A stretch of 64,000 nt of DNA from Pedobacter sp. BAL39 (GCF_000170795.1 NZ_ABCM01000007.1:62001-126000); one strand, 5' to 3'. Shown: positions 46,727 to 56,569, numbered from the stretch's first letter. Translations and numbers: made by a program. Notes: a model not told the origin generated them from the sequence alone.

Positions 46727-47437
46727 TTAAAGCAGTTCATCAGGTCCAATTTGCCAGGTCCATGGTTTCTTAAAGGTATGGAAGGTTCGTAAGGTACTGA
46801 TCGGTAGTGTTTTTGTGCTGGTTACATTTGCCGACTCCCTGTTGAACTTGCTGCCGCTGGTGATTTCCTTTGTTTTACGCAGAAAATCGTACTGGTGGAC
46901 ATTGATCTCCCCGGATGCTTCATGGTAAAAGCTGTTTCCGGCACGTTCCAGCACCCAGTTGCCGCCCCGGTATTTAAAGGCATAGTCCAGCTTCCATTGC
47001 CATTCACCACCACCCTCGAACGAAAGGGTAAGTTGGTTATTTTCTATTGCTGACGGACGCAAAGGGTCGCCCATTGCTCCGCCTTCCTGTGAGCGCAGGA
47101 TAAAATGATTGTTCTGTGTGGACAAACGGTATCCGCCGGAACTGGTTTTAAAGTAGATGGCGAGCATCCTGGGCCGCTGGATCTCAGTGATGATCTCTGT
47201 ATTGCTGTCGCCGTAAGCCCTGCTCTCCCGCACTTCCTGATCATATTCCAGGATGAGGGCAATGTCTCGTCTGTGGTCGTTATTCAGGTCGCCGCTTACA
47301 CTGTCAATGAGTTTCCATCTTTTGGGAACCAGAGCGCTGGTGGACTTGCCTTGTTCTGCAAGTTTCGGGTAGCGGAAAGACTGGCCATACACCATCCCCT
47401 GAATCATGATCAATAGTAAAGTCGTTCGCATCCTCAT
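46727..47437 (-). CDS. Exported protein of unknown function with a Ca-loop-like motif
   Basis: Not recognised as a family. The 236-residue protein starts with a signal peptide (about 1-19, ending VYGQ). Residues about 48-58 contain DLNNDHRRDIAL, an Asp-rich loop like those in FG-GAP or VCBS repeats that bind Ca2+. The rest is beta-rich with many Gly, Arg and Trp residues. It may be periplasmic or surface-exposed. It has no close partner: the neighbours are convergent on one side and divergent on the other. Confidence 0.65.
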   Translation of the reverse strand: MRMRTTLLLIMIQGMVYGQSFRYPKLAEQGKSTSALVPKRWKLIDSVSGDLNNDHRRDIALILEYDQEVRESRAYGDSNTEIITEIQRPRMLAIYFKTSSGGYRLSTQNNHFILRSQEGGAMGDPLRPSAIENNQLTLSFEGGGEWQWKLDYAFKYRGGNWVLERAGNSFYHEASGEINVHQYDFLRKTKEITSGSKFNRESANVTSTKTLPISTLRTFHTFKKPWTWQIGPDELL

Positions 47438-47541
47438 ATCGCAAAATAACGAAAGTTCGGCTGAAATAGTGTGATTCTGTTTTTGTACCGAAGCCCAAAA
47501 CGGACTTTTGTTCCTTGGAAAAATAAAATTACCTTGCCTGC

Positions 47542-49170
47542 ATGGACATAGAATTCAATAAAAACGAAGATCTTAACAAACAGTCGGTTTACGAGTTGAA
47601 AACCAGATTGAAAAAAATATATCAGGGTGGTGGGGAGAAAAGCGCAGCGAAACAAAAGGAAAAAGGAAAGATGCTGGCACGGGAGCGCATTGCTTACCTG
47701 ATTGACGAAGGAACGCATACACTGGAAGTCGGCGCCTTGGCTGCGGATGGCATGTACGCCGAGCAAGGGGGCTGCCCCGGGGCGGGAGTGGTATGTGTCA
47801 TCGGATATGTTTCCGGCAGACAATGTATGATCGTTGCCAATGATGCTACCGTGAAGGCTGGGGCATGGTTTCCCATGACCGCAAAGAAAAACCTTCGGGC
47901 ACAGGAAATTGCTATGGAGAACCGCCTGCCGGTGATTTACCTGGTAGACAGCGCGGGAGTATACCTGCCCATGCAGGACGAAATTTTCCCGGATAAGGAA
48001 CATTTCGGACGGATGTTCAGGAACAATGCGATGATGTCGGCCCAGGGGATTGTGCAGATTTCGGCAATCATGGGCTCCTGTGTAGCTGGGGGGGCCTATC
48101 TCCCAATTATGAGTGATGAGGCGATGATTGTGGAGGGCACAGGCTCGGTGTTCCTTGCGGGTTCCTACCTTGTGAAATCTGCCATTGGTGAGGAGGTGGA
48201 TAACGAAACACTTGGCGGTGCGACGACACATTGTGAGATCTCGGGTGTGACAGACTATAAACATCCTAATGACCAGGCTTGCCTGGACAGTATCCGCCAG
48301 ATCATGAGCATGCTCGGTGCGCCGCAGTCTGCAGGGTTTGACCGCATCAAACCGGCCATGCCTGCAGAAAAACCGGAAGATATCTATGGCATTCTGCCCG
48401 AAAACAGGGAGAAACCCTACGACATGCTGGAGATCATCAAACGACTGGTCGACAATTCCGAGATCGAAGAATACAAAAAGTTGTATGGGCAGACCCTGAT
48501 CTGCGGACTGGCCCGTATTGATGGATGGGCGGTAGGTATTGTGGCTAACCAGCGTAGGGTGGTGAAATCCAAAAAAGGGGAGATGCAGTTTGGCGGAGCA
48601 ATCTATTCGGATAGTGCCGACAAAGCCGCACGTTTTGTGATGAACTGTAACCAGAAAAAGATTCCGCTGGTATTCCTGCAGGACGTTACCGGTTTCATGG
48701 TAGGGAGCAGATCGGAGCATGGGGGCATCATTAAAGATGGCGCCAAGATGGTGAATGCTGTAGCGAATTCTGTAGTGCCCAAGTTTACCATTGTGGTTGG
48801 TAACTCTTACGGTGCAGGAAACTATGCCATGTGCGGCAAAGCTTACGACCCGCGCCTGATCTATGCATGGCCAAGCGCAAAAATAGCGGTGATGGGGGGA
48901 GCCCAGGCAGGGAAAGTGCTCCTGCAAATCCAGGAGTCATCGCTACGTGCTAAGGGTGAACAGGTTACCCCGGAAAAGGAGGCTGAGCTGTTAAAGGAAA
49001 TTACCGACCGTTACAACCATCAGACCAATCCTTATTACGCCTCGGCGAGGTTATGGGTGGATGGCATCATTGATCCCCTGGAAACGAGGAAAGTCATCTC
49101 CATGGGCATTGAAGCTGCTAACCAGTCGCCGATCACCAAATCTTTTAACGTTGGGATGATCCAAACCTGA
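47542..49170 (+). CDS. Acyl-CoA carboxylase, carboxyltransferase (beta) subunit
   Basis: The carboxyltransferase part of a biotin-dependent acyl-CoA carboxylase, 542 residues, with two crotonase-fold halves. The middle segment QDEIFPDKEHFGRMF and GSCVAGGAYLPIMSDEA closely follow the methylcrotonyl-CoA carboxylase pattern. The LGGATTHCEISGV segment is also typical. The second half has AYDPRLIYAWPSAKIAVMGG. The partner biotin carboxylase/carrier subunit is not next to it. The acceptor (methylcrotonyl-, propionyl- or geranyl-CoA) cannot be fixed from here; methylcrotonyl-CoA is the best guess. Confidence 0.85.
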   Translation: MDIEFNKNEDLNKQSVYELKTRLKKIYQGGGEKSAAKQKEKGKMLARERIAYLIDEGTHTLEVGALAADGMYAEQGGCPGAGVVCVIGYVSGRQCMIVANDATVKAGAWFPMTAKKNLRAQEIAMENRLPVIYLVDSAGVYLPMQDEIFPDKEHFGRMFRNNAMMSAQGIVQISAIMGSCVAGGAYLPIMSDEAMIVEGTGSVFLAGSYLVKSAIGEEVDNETLGGATTHCEISGVTDYKHPNDQACLDSIRQIMSMLGAPQSAGFDRIKPAMPAEKPEDIYGILPENREKPYDMLEIIKRLVDNSEIEEYKKLYGQTLICGLARIDGWAVGIVANQRRVVKSKKGEMQFGGAIYSDSADKAARFVMNCNQKKIPLVFLQDVTGFMVGSRSEHGGIIKDGAKMVNAVANSVVPKFTIVVGNSYGAGNYAMCGKAYDPRLIYAWPSAKIAVMGGAQAGKVLLQIQESSLRAKGEQVTPEKEAELLKEITDRYNHQTNPYYASARLWVDGIIDPLETRKVISMGIEAANQSPITKSFNVGMIQT

Positions 49171-49179
49171 TGCTTGCAC

Positions 49180-49210
49180 TTGTTCTTCCTCCGGAGAAAT
49201 TGTAAATTTG
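49180..49210 (+). promoter_or_regulatory. trxB promoter
   Basis: TTG at 49180-49182 and TAAATTTG at 49203-49210 are separated by 20 bp. The ATG at 49232 follows 21 bp later. An in-frame ATG at 49208 overlaps the -7 and cannot be the start. Confidence 0.65.
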
Positions 49211-49231
49211 TATTATAATATAAATAAATAT

Positions 49232-50194
49232 ATGTCACAAGAGATAGAACACGTTCAATGTTTGATTATAGGTTCCGGTCCGGCTGGGTATACTGCAGCA
49301 ATTTATGCTGCACGTGCAGACCTTAAACCGGTAATGTATACAGGTATGGAGCCTGGGGGACAGCTGACCCAGACTACCGAGGTCGATAACTTCCCTGGAT
49401 ATCCTTCAGGAATTACAGGTCCCGAGATGATGGAAGACCTACGTAAGCAAGCTGAACGTTTCGGAACGGACATCCGTTTCGGTTATGTGAGTGAGGTGGA
49501 TTTCCTGTCTGTGCCACGTAAGGTTATTGTTGATGATATTAAAACAATTACTGCCGATACAGTGATCATTTCTACGGGGGCTACAGCCAAATGGCTGGGC
49601 CTTCCAAGTGAGCAGAAATACAATGGTTTCGGTGTTTCTGCCTGTGCGGTATGTGATGGTTTCTTCTTTAAAGGACAGGATGTTGCTATCGTTGGTGCAG
49701 GTGATACCGCTGCTGAAGAGGCAACTTACCTGGCTAAACTTTGCAGAAAAGTATATATGCTGGTTAGAAGAGATGAATTCAGGGCCTCAAAAGCAATGGT
49801 TCACCGTGTGATGAACACGCCTAATATTGAGGTCATCTACAATACAGAGACCCAGGAGATCATCGGAAATGGTAAAAATGTAACCGCTGTGCGCGTGCTG
49901 AATAACCAAACCAATGAAGAGTCTGATATTCCTGTTGAAGGTTTCTTCGTGGCTATTGGTCACAAACCAAACACAGATATTTTTAAAGGATGGCTGGATA
50001 TGGATGAAACGGGATACCTGAAAACGATCCCCGGATCTACAAAAACCAACGTAGAAGGCGTTTTTGCAGCTGGTGATGTGCAGGACCATTATTACCGTCA
50101 GGCGGTGACTGCCGCCGGTTCTGGTTGTATGGCTGCGCTTGATGCAGAACGTTATTTGGCAGCAAAAGAAGACGAAGTGAAGATGGTTTCCTAG
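49232..50194 (+). CDS. trxB: Thioredoxin reductase
   Basis: An FAD enzyme that reduces thioredoxin with NADPH. The 320-residue protein has the FAD-binding GSGPAGYTAAIYAAR at the N-terminus, the redox pair CAVC (Cys138 and Cys141), the NADPH-binding GAGDTAAEEA and the C-terminal FAD motif GVFAAGDVQD. All match the low-molecular-weight type. It has its own promoter, and a strong terminator at 50219-50239 ends the gene. Confidence 0.97.
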   Translation: MSQEIEHVQCLIIGSGPAGYTAAIYAARADLKPVMYTGMEPGGQLTQTTEVDNFPGYPSGITGPEMMEDLRKQAERFGTDIRFGYVSEVDFLSVPRKVIVDDIKTITADTVIISTGATAKWLGLPSEQKYNGFGVSACAVCDGFFFKGQDVAIVGAGDTAAEEATYLAKLCRKVYMLVRRDEFRASKAMVHRVMNTPNIEVIYNTETQEIIGNGKNVTAVRVLNNQTNEESDIPVEGFFVAIGHKPNTDIFKGWLDMDETGYLKTIPGSTKTNVEGVFAAGDVQDHYYRQAVTAAGSGCMAALDAERYLAAKEDEVKMVS

Positions 50195-50218
50195 TAAGGA
50201 TATCATGCAAAAAAATAG

Positions 50219-50239
50219 GCAGGGTCATGTTGACCCTGC
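50219..50239 (+). terminator. trxB terminator
   Basis: GCAGGGTCA (50219-50227) pairs with TGACCCTGC (50231-50239) around TGT, followed by ten T residues. Confidence 0.85.
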
Positions 50240-50316
50240 TTTTTTTTTGCAGTTTTTTTCTTAAGATTTTATATCTTGTCCAGTAATTCAACCAACAAAA
50301 TAACCAATACATACGA

Positions 50317-52218
50317 ATGAAGAAACTATTATCTATTGTCTTGCTGGCATTTATTGTCCAGCGGGCCGACGCACAGGACGATCCGAATATGGGGATTATC
50401 CCTGCACCCGTATCTGTAAAAAAGAATAGCGGTAGCTTTAAGCTGGACAAAACGGTGGTGCTGGTCTCTGCCGATGCTAAAAATTCAAGGATGTCCGATC
50501 TGCTGAATTCTTTTATCGCTACAAAGGGTGGGTTTGCACTCCGTGAACTGAAGTCGGCCGGCGAAAATGATAAGTCGATTGTGCTGAGCTCTGCCGGTGC
50601 TGATCAACTGCCTGCGGAAGGATATCAGATCAATATCTCCGATAAAAACATTACCATCACTGGTACTGAGGCGGGCTTGTTCTACGCGGTGCAGTCGATG
50701 ATGCAGCTGATGCCGGAGAAAAAGGATGAACAGATCATCATTCCTGCTGCCGAGATCAACGACTATCCGAGGTTCCGCTACAGGGGATTACACCTCGATG
50801 TTTGTCGCCATATGTTCCCGGTTTCATTCGTCAAAAAATATATTGACCTCATGTCCCAGTACAAGCTGAACACTTTCCACTGGCACCTCACGGATGACCA
50901 GGGCTGGAGGATAGAGATCAAAAAATATCCTAAGCTGACCACCGTTGGTGCAACACGCAGTGGCACGATCATCGGCCATCACCCGGGTGTAGGTACCGAC
51001 AATAAGGAATATAAAGGTTTCTACACACAGGAGGAAGTAAAAGACGTGCTTGCTTATGCTGCAGCACGATACATCAATGTCATCCCTGAGATTGAACTTC
51101 CAGGACATGCGTCAGCGGCCATCGCTGCCTATCCTGAGCTGAGCTGCTTTCCGGACAGAGATACTTTCGTAGATGCAAAAACACCATGGTCAGGAAGCAG
51201 AAAAGGCAAACAGGTCCAGCAGCAGTGGGGGGTGTTCGATGATGTATTCGTTCCTTCAGAAGCTACCTTTAAGTTCCTTGGAAATGTGCTGGATGAGGTG
51301 ATTGCCTTGTTCCCTTCGAAGTACATCCATATCGGTGGTGATGAAAGTCCGAAAGAATACTGGAAAGAAAGTAAATTCTGCCAGGACCTGATCAAAAAGC
51401 TGAAGCTTAAAAATGAGCATGAGCTGCAGAGTTATTTCATTCAGCGCATTGAGAAACATGTGAATTCAAGGGGCCGCTCCATCATCGGATGGGATGAGAT
51501 TCTGGAAGGCGGACTTGCACCAAATGCAACGGTAATGTCCTGGAGAGGCACTGAAGGTGGAATTGCCGCGGCAAAAGAAAATCATGATGTGATCATGACC
51601 CCGAATGGTGATGGTTTGTATTATGACCACAGACAGTCGCTTTCTGCGGATGAGCCAACCAATATTGGCGGTCTTTCTCATTACTCTAAACCTTATGCTT
51701 ACGATCCGATTCCAAAAGAACTGACTCCTGAACAGCAAAAACACATCATCGGTGTGCAGGCAAACCTTTGGACGGAATACATTGAAACTCCTGCAAAAAT
51801 TGAGTATATGATCCTGCCACGTCTGTTCTCCTTGTCGGAAATCGCATGGACACCAACGGCACGGAAGGACCTTAAAAACTTCTCGGAAGAACGTATCCCT
51901 GTACATTTGGCGCGCTTTGACAAAACCTCAACGAACTACTGGGTGCCTACACCGATAGGGCAGGCGGATACCTTGCAGGGGGAAACGTTCAAGATCGACC
52001 TGAAAACTCCTGTTCATGGCGCGGAGATTTACTATACCCTCGACCTTACCCGTCCTGCAGAAACAGCCAACCTGTATACTAACGACCTTAAGGTGATCGT
52101 TCCTAAAGGAGAGAAGCGCATTCTGAAAACCATTGTGATCACGCCTTCAGGCAAACGCAGTGTGGTGACGGAGACCGTATTGAATAACGGTGCGCCTGAT
52201 GTGAAATCTAAATCGTAA
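50317..52218 (+). CDS. GH20 beta-N-acetylhexosaminidase
   Basis: A secreted glycosidase that releases terminal N-acetylhexosamines from chitin oligomers, glycans or murein fragments. The 633-residue protein has a signal peptide (about 1-20), an N-terminal GH20b domain, and the catalytic barrel with FHWHLTDDQGWRIEIKKYP and the catalytic pair Asp342-Glu343 in IGGDES. A C-terminal region of about 100 residues (from about 530) looks like an immunoglobulin-like accessory domain. It may act in periplasmic murein or host-glycan use. Confidence 0.93.
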   Translation: MKKLLSIVLLAFIVQRADAQDDPNMGIIPAPVSVKKNSGSFKLDKTVVLVSADAKNSRMSDLLNSFIATKGGFALRELKSAGENDKSIVLSSAGADQLPAEGYQINISDKNITITGTEAGLFYAVQSMMQLMPEKKDEQIIIPAAEINDYPRFRYRGLHLDVCRHMFPVSFVKKYIDLMSQYKLNTFHWHLTDDQGWRIEIKKYPKLTTVGATRSGTIIGHHPGVGTDNKEYKGFYTQEEVKDVLAYAAARYINVIPEIELPGHASAAIAAYPELSCFPDRDTFVDAKTPWSGSRKGKQVQQQWGVFDDVFVPSEATFKFLGNVLDEVIALFPSKYIHIGGDESPKEYWKESKFCQDLIKKLKLKNEHELQSYFIQRIEKHVNSRGRSIIGWDEILEGGLAPNATVMSWRGTEGGIAAAKENHDVIMTPNGDGLYYDHRQSLSADEPTNIGGLSHYSKPYAYDPIPKELTPEQQKHIIGVQANLWTEYIETPAKIEYMILPRLFSLSEIAWTPTARKDLKNFSEERIPVHLARFDKTSTNYWVPTPIGQADTLQGETFKIDLKTPVHGAEIYYTLDLTRPAETANLYTNDLKVIVPKGEKRILKTIVITPSGKRSVVTETVLNNGAPDVKSKS

Positions 52219-52250
52219 ATTGCAGTAGAAAAACATTAAAAGAAACATTA

Positions 52251-52868
52251 ATGATCACAAAATATTTGTTCAGGATCCCTTTTTTATGTGCCGGTCTTTT
52301 TATGATGGCTTCCTGCGGTGGTGACACTGCAGAAAAGAATGCCGCTTCAAAGACCGTAGAGCCTGCGGCAAAAAAGCCGTCGGGTCAGTTTCCATTTTAT
52401 AAAGACATTGCCATCCGTCCGGGGATCAATTTTGAGGTAGTGAGCTGGGGCAAAGGTGTGGACTCCGTTGGGGGGTACCTGATCCTCATGACCGATACTT
52501 TGAAAGATGATTACCGTTCGTTGTCCAACGAGCGTAAAGGGGTGATGGTGGATGCCTGGAATATGGACCTGGATAACGATGGTAACCCTGAGATTTATAT
52601 TGAGCTCTTGAGTAAAACCAATGTCCATGACCTGAATGTTTATGAGTATTCCGGAGGGAGCTTCAACAAGATCAGCTTTCCGCCACTTAGCAGCAGCTTG
52701 AAAAAGAATTATTGGGGAGATGACAAGTTTATCATCAAAAACGGAGATTTGTTCCGTTCTTTTCCTGTCGTAAATGAAAAAGATTCGACTGCTAAACCAG
52801 GTGCTTTTAAGATGCTGCAGTACAAGCTGAACGGCAACAGCTTCTCGGTAAAGGAACTTACCGAATAA
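52251..52868 (+). CDS. Lipoprotein of unknown function with a Ca-loop-like motif
   Basis: Not recognised as a family. Residues 1-23 form a lipoprotein signal ending in the lipobox MASC-GG. The mature 180-odd residues contain MDLDNDGNPEIYIELL, an Asp/Asn loop like FG-GAP or EF-hand Ca-binding repeats. The part after the Cys is Ala/Lys-rich and probably a flexible tether. It starts 33 bp after the hexosaminidase stop on the same strand, and a shared terminator ends it, so it may belong to that operon. Confidence 0.7.
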   Translation: MITKYLFRIPFLCAGLFMMASCGGDTAEKNAASKTVEPAAKKPSGQFPFYKDIAIRPGINFEVVSWGKGVDSVGGYLILMTDTLKDDYRSLSNERKGVMVDAWNMDLDNDGNPEIYIELLSKTNVHDLNVYEYSGGSFNKISFPPLSSSLKKNYWGDDKFIIKNGDLFRSFPVVNEKDSTAKPGAFKMLQYKLNGNSFSVKELTE

Positions 52869-52888
52869 AATACATGATTGATATATCA

Positions 52889-52929
52889 AAAAGACAAAAG
52901 GCTGGTTTTATACCAGCCTTTTGTCTTTT
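52889..52929. terminator. 18-bp bidirectional terminator that includes coding sequence
   Basis: AAAAGACAAAAGGCTGGT (52889-52906) pairs perfectly with 52912-52929 around a 5-base loop. On the minus strand the arm 52911-52929 encodes the last residues of the response regulator (KDKRLV). On the plus strand it ends the lipoprotein gene. Confidence 0.85.
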
Positions 52930-53540
52930 GCAACCTGTATGGCTTCTGCCTTCGTATTGACATTCAGCTTAGCGTAAATGTTCTTGGTATGTGTTTTTAC
53001 GGTCTCCACCTCGATGAAGAGCTCTTTGGCAATCTGGCCGCGGTCTTTACCTGTGGTGATGAGTTCCAGGATCTGTGTTTCCCTTTTGGTGAGTGGCGAG
53101 TCCTGATTCCTTTGCAGGGACATGATCACGGTCCTTGCCACATCCGGGCTCATCGGGCCACCGCCCTCCATCACATCCTTAATGGCCTCTATCAATTTTG
53201 CCGTGGGTGTATTTTTGGTGAAATAACCCGAAGCACCATTGGCGAGTGCATCCAGGATTGCCTTTTCGGTCTCGTAAACCGTAAGCATAATGATGTACAC
53301 CTGAGGGATCATTTTCTTCAACACCGGAAGGGCATCAATGCCATTTGTTCCAGGCATCTGTATGTCCAGCAGGATGACATCAGGCTGGTCTTTTACAATG
53401 CGTGATCGTGCCGCATCAAAAGAAGGATAGGTGTTTACAACGGTATAAGCTGAAGTGTGGTCAATCAGATAAGCATATCCTTCCCTGATCGTCTGATCGT
53501 CTTCAATGATCACAATTCTTGCTCCTGACTGATTATACAT
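52908..53540 (-). CDS. NarL/LuxR-family response regulator
   Basis: A 210-residue regulator. The receiver domain (about 8-125) has the acidic residues IIEDD and the phospho-accepting Asp59 in VILLDIQMPGTNG. The C-terminal LuxR-type helix-turn-helix (about 145-205) has LTKRETQILELITTG and VKTHTKNIYAKLNV. It overlaps the kinase stop by 8 bp, so the pair is a kinase-regulator operon. Its last codons form half of the terminator stem. Confidence 0.93.
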   Translation of the reverse strand: MYNQSGARIVIIEDDQTIREGYAYLIDHTSAYTVVNTYPSFDAARSRIVKDQPDVILLDIQMPGTNGIDALPVLKKMIPQVYIIMLTVYETEKAILDALANGASGYFTKNTPTAKLIEAIKDVMEGGGPMSPDVARTVIMSLQRNQDSPLTKRETQILELITTGKDRGQIAKELFIEVETVKTHTKNIYAKLNVNTKAEAIQVAKDKRLV

Positions 53541-56481
53541 TTTTTAGTCGCATTAAAGTCTTTAAACTAATCTGAAGGCTCAATGCTGTGCCCTGATCGG
53601 CTGTCCTGATATTTAACCGCGCACTAATTCTCCTAGCTCTCACTTTCATATTATTTATCCCATGTCCCTCAATGGTTGCCGCACCGGAAATGCCCATGCC
53701 ATTGTCTTTAATTCTTATTTCCAGCAATTCATTATGAATGATTGCCGTAAAGGTTACTTTTGTGGCCTTTGAATGTTTGAGCACATTATGAATGGCCTCT
53801 TTGAAGATCATCAGCAGGTTTCGGCTGATGTCCAAAGATAATTTCCCATCGAACTGCCCGAGGTCAATATCCTCCTCAAATTCAATAGCCGTATTGTTGA
53901 ACATTTCCCATCCGAAGCTGATGATGTGTGCAATCAGCTGGCTGAGCAGGTCATTCTTTGGATTCAATGACCACAGGATATCCCTTGTCCCATTGTAAAG
54001 ATCGTTTACATTTTCATTGATTTTTCCAATGATTGCTCTTTTTTCAAGATCTTCTTCGGAGATCATGCTGCACAATACTTCTGATAAGACGGAGATACGG
54101 GTGAGTTTGTTACCAAGATCGTCATGAAAATCTTCAGCGGTTTGTTTTCTGACCTTTACCTGTTCTTCCAGTTTGATCTTCAAGCGCAGCTTGCGCTTAC
54201 GTTCTTTCAAGGTAAGGATGGTATACACGGCAGCAAGGATGACCAGTATGATGACGAAAAATGCGAATAACCTGAAAAAGCTCGTTTGATAGTAGGGTGG
54301 TGTGATTTCGAATGTAACTGTAGCACTATTTGAAGATTTGATGCCGGATTTCGTCACTGCCCTGACCTGAAAGGTATACTTTCCAGGAGGTAACGCGGTG
54401 AAGTTCATGGAAGGATTGGAGATGGTTTCGGTAAAACCTCCTTCGCCACCGGTTAATTTATATTCATACATCAGCGCCTCCGGGTTGCTTAGAAAAATAC
54501 CTGTAAAATCGATCGACAGGTTATTCTGATCATGCGGAAGGCGGATGACTTTCTTCAGTTCCTTTTCATGAAATACGGTCCGGAGTGAATCTTTCTGGTT
54601 CCGGTACTGGGAAAAGGCTTTCAGTGTGTTGAGGTAGATGAATGGTTTTGTGGTTTTAGAAGTCTTCTGATCGCTGTGGTAGACAATTGCACCCTTGGTG
54701 GTTCCGATCCAGATGTGCTCCCTGTCGCGAAGAATGGCATTCTGATTGCATTCCACCAGAAGGCTGTGTTCCCCTGCTTCCCGGAGCACCTTCATGCGGT
54801 GTACATCCACCATGTTGATGCCTTTGCCGCTGCCCGCCCAGAGTATGCCCTTGGGGTCGATCAGCATGCTATAGACATGGTCTGATGCCAGTCCTTCCCT
54901 GGTGCCGATCCTTGTAATACGTGCCGTTTTTTCATTCCAGCAAAAAATGCCATTGTCGGACGTTCCAAAAAACAGGTTGCTGCCCATCTTTGTCATGCAC
55001 AGGATGCTCATGTTCTCCATGCCCTTGATTTTCAAGGGTACCGACTTTTTGTTTTCATCGATGATATAAAGACCATCCTGAGTGCCGACCAGGATGTTGC
55101 CCTCATCGCTTTCCATCAGGGTGCTGCCGAACTCCCTGCTGATCCATTTCATTTTGCCGTTTCGCTGGTCCAGCAGGAAACAGCCCATATTGGTCGACAG
55201 CCAGATGCGTTTGCGACTGTCCTCTAATACTGCGTTGTACGCCACGCCGGTCTGGTTGCCGGTCATGTTCCTGAACTTTTTGCCGTCGTACAACCATAAT
55301 CCGCCGCTGACGGTACCAATCCAGATCTGCTGTTTGCTGTCGTTGTAAAGGAAATTGATGTTATTGTTGTTCTCTTTATTCTTAGAAAACAGCACCTGTG
55401 TGATTTTATTGTTCTTAAATTTAAACAGGCCCCGATAGGTGCCGATCCATACCTCATTGAGCGATGGGCCTTTTGCCAGGCTCATGACCACACGGTTGCT
55501 CAATCCCTGGGATTCATCGAAGACAAAATAATTCGTATCGTTAAACCTGAACAGACCTTCACCATCCGTACCGAGCCAGATGTTGTTTTCGGCATCTCTG
55601 AATATCGCATTTACCGTATTGTCCGTAAAGCCATTGTTGGCTGTGAAATGCAAGATGCCCTTTGCACTCAAACAGTAAGCGCCCTTGCCGGAACCCAGCC
55701 AGATGTTTCCCCGTGCATCTTGCTCAATAGCTGTAAGCTTGATGGAAGTCTGCACGGCAAGGATCACTTTTTTTTCCTGGATCATGAGCAGCCCTGCATC
55801 GGTCAATACCCATAGTTTGTCAGGAATAAACGAGTCGGCAATGAGGTCCGTAATCAGGGCTTCTTTTATTTGGTGGTTAACGGGAGAGGGGATCCAACTG
55901 CCGTTTTCAAGACTGAAGAGGCCATGGTGGTATACCGCTGCCCATAGTTTTCCATTGGCGTCTTTTTTTACTGCAGTCACCATTTCCGACTGGTCGCGCG
56001 TCACCTTGATGAAGTCGGCACGCATGCCATCCGTCCTGAAGAGCTGCGATGAGGAAATACCATACACCAGTCCGGAGCTGGCAGTAGTCATGTTTCCCAC
56101 CCAGGAGGTGGTTTGCTTATGGTTCAGTATTTTCTTGCCGTTGAAGGCAGATATGCCCCTGGAGGTACCTACCCAGATGTTGTCTTTTTTGTCTGCGGTA
56201 ATGGCCAGGGCAAAATTGCTGTTTAGCCCACTGGTTTTCGTGAAACTGCAGAACTGCTTTCCACTGAAACAGCCCAGTCCGCCAAGTGTGCTCACCCATA
56301 ACCTTCTTTTTGAATCTTGTGTGATGCCCGTAACCTGCGATTGAGTGAGGCCATCCTCCACATCAAACTGTTTGAAACTGTAGCGCTGCGCAAAGCTGCT
56401 TAAGCTAATCAGGGACAGGAGAAAAACGATGAAATAATTCTTATTGTGGTGCACCAGGAAGGTCGTAGTTGATTTATCCAA
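53533..56481 (-). CDS. Propeller-type sensor histidine kinase, NarX-like output
   Basis: A 982-residue sensor kinase. A signal peptide or anchor (about 14-31) precedes two-component propeller blades over about 600 residues (GDGLTQSQ-like VEDGLTQSQVTG, IWLGTDGEGLFRF). A Y_Y_Y domain lies around LPPGKYTFQVRAVTKSG, and one transmembrane helix is at FRLFAFFVIILVILAAVYTI. The kinase is of the HisKA_3 type with the phospho-accepting His in DFHDDLGNKLTR, and an ATPase domain with DNGMGIS. This is distinct from the LytS-like kinase at 25.6 kb. It precedes the NarL-type gene. Two terminator-like hairpins lie upstream of its start. Confidence 0.92.
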   Translation of the reverse strand: MDKSTTTFLVHHNKNYFIVFLLSLISLSSFAQRYSFKQFDVEDGLTQSQVTGITQDSKRRLWVSTLGGLGCFSGKQFCSFTKTSGLNSNFALAITADKKDNIWVGTSRGISAFNGKKILNHKQTTSWVGNMTTASSGLVYGISSSQLFRTDGMRADFIKVTRDQSEMVTAVKKDANGKLWAAVYHHGLFSLENGSWIPSPVNHQIKEALITDLIADSFIPDKLWVLTDAGLLMIQEKKVILAVQTSIKLTAIEQDARGNIWLGSGKGAYCLSAKGILHFTANNGFTDNTVNAIFRDAENNIWLGTDGEGLFRFNDTNYFVFDESQGLSNRVVMSLAKGPSLNEVWIGTYRGLFKFKNNKITQVLFSKNKENNNNINFLYNDSKQQIWIGTVSGGLWLYDGKKFRNMTGNQTGVAYNAVLEDSRKRIWLSTNMGCFLLDQRNGKMKWISREFGSTLMESDEGNILVGTQDGLYIIDENKKSVPLKIKGMENMSILCMTKMGSNLFFGTSDNGIFCWNEKTARITRIGTREGLASDHVYSMLIDPKGILWAGSGKGINMVDVHRMKVLREAGEHSLLVECNQNAILRDREHIWIGTTKGAIVYHSDQKTSKTTKPFIYLNTLKAFSQYRNQKDSLRTVFHEKELKKVIRLPHDQNNLSIDFTGIFLSNPEALMYEYKLTGGEGGFTETISNPSMNFTALPPGKYTFQVRAVTKSGIKSSNSATVTFEITPPYYQTSFFRLFAFFVIILVILAAVYTILTLKERKRKLRLKIKLEEQVKVRKQTAEDFHDDLGNKLTRISVLSEVLCSMISEEDLEKRAIIGKINENVNDLYNGTRDILWSLNPKNDLLSQLIAHIISFGWEMFNNTAIEFEEDIDLGQFDGKLSLDISRNLLMIFKEAIHNVLKHSKATKVTFTAIIHNELLEIRIKDNGMGISGAATIEGHGINNMKVRARRISARLNIRTADQGTALSLQISLKTLMRLKNV

Positions 56482-56513
56482 TGTAAATATATTTATATCA
56501 TCAGAATAAAAAA

Positions 56514-56569
56514 ATCCCCCTTATGGGGGGATATTGGAAGCCCCGGTAAAAATACCCCCTTAAGGGGTA
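56514..56569 (-). terminator. Tandem terminator-like hairpins upstream of the kinase gene
   Basis: Two hairpins face the minus strand. The nearer to the kinase pairs ATCCCCC (56514-56520) with GGGGGAT (56526-56532), followed on minus by TTTTTTT. The farther pairs TACCCC (56553-56558) with GGGGTA (56564-56569), followed by TTTTT. They sit about 30-90 nt upstream of the kinase ATG at 56481, so they lie in its leader if the promoter is further upstream. Confidence 0.55.

Noticed and set aside
47434-48927. 497-codon open frame on the minus strand opposite the acyl-CoA carboxylase gene
   Set aside because: It mirrors the codons of a clear carboxylase gene, is rich in His, Cys and Arg, and has no recognisable domain or promoter.
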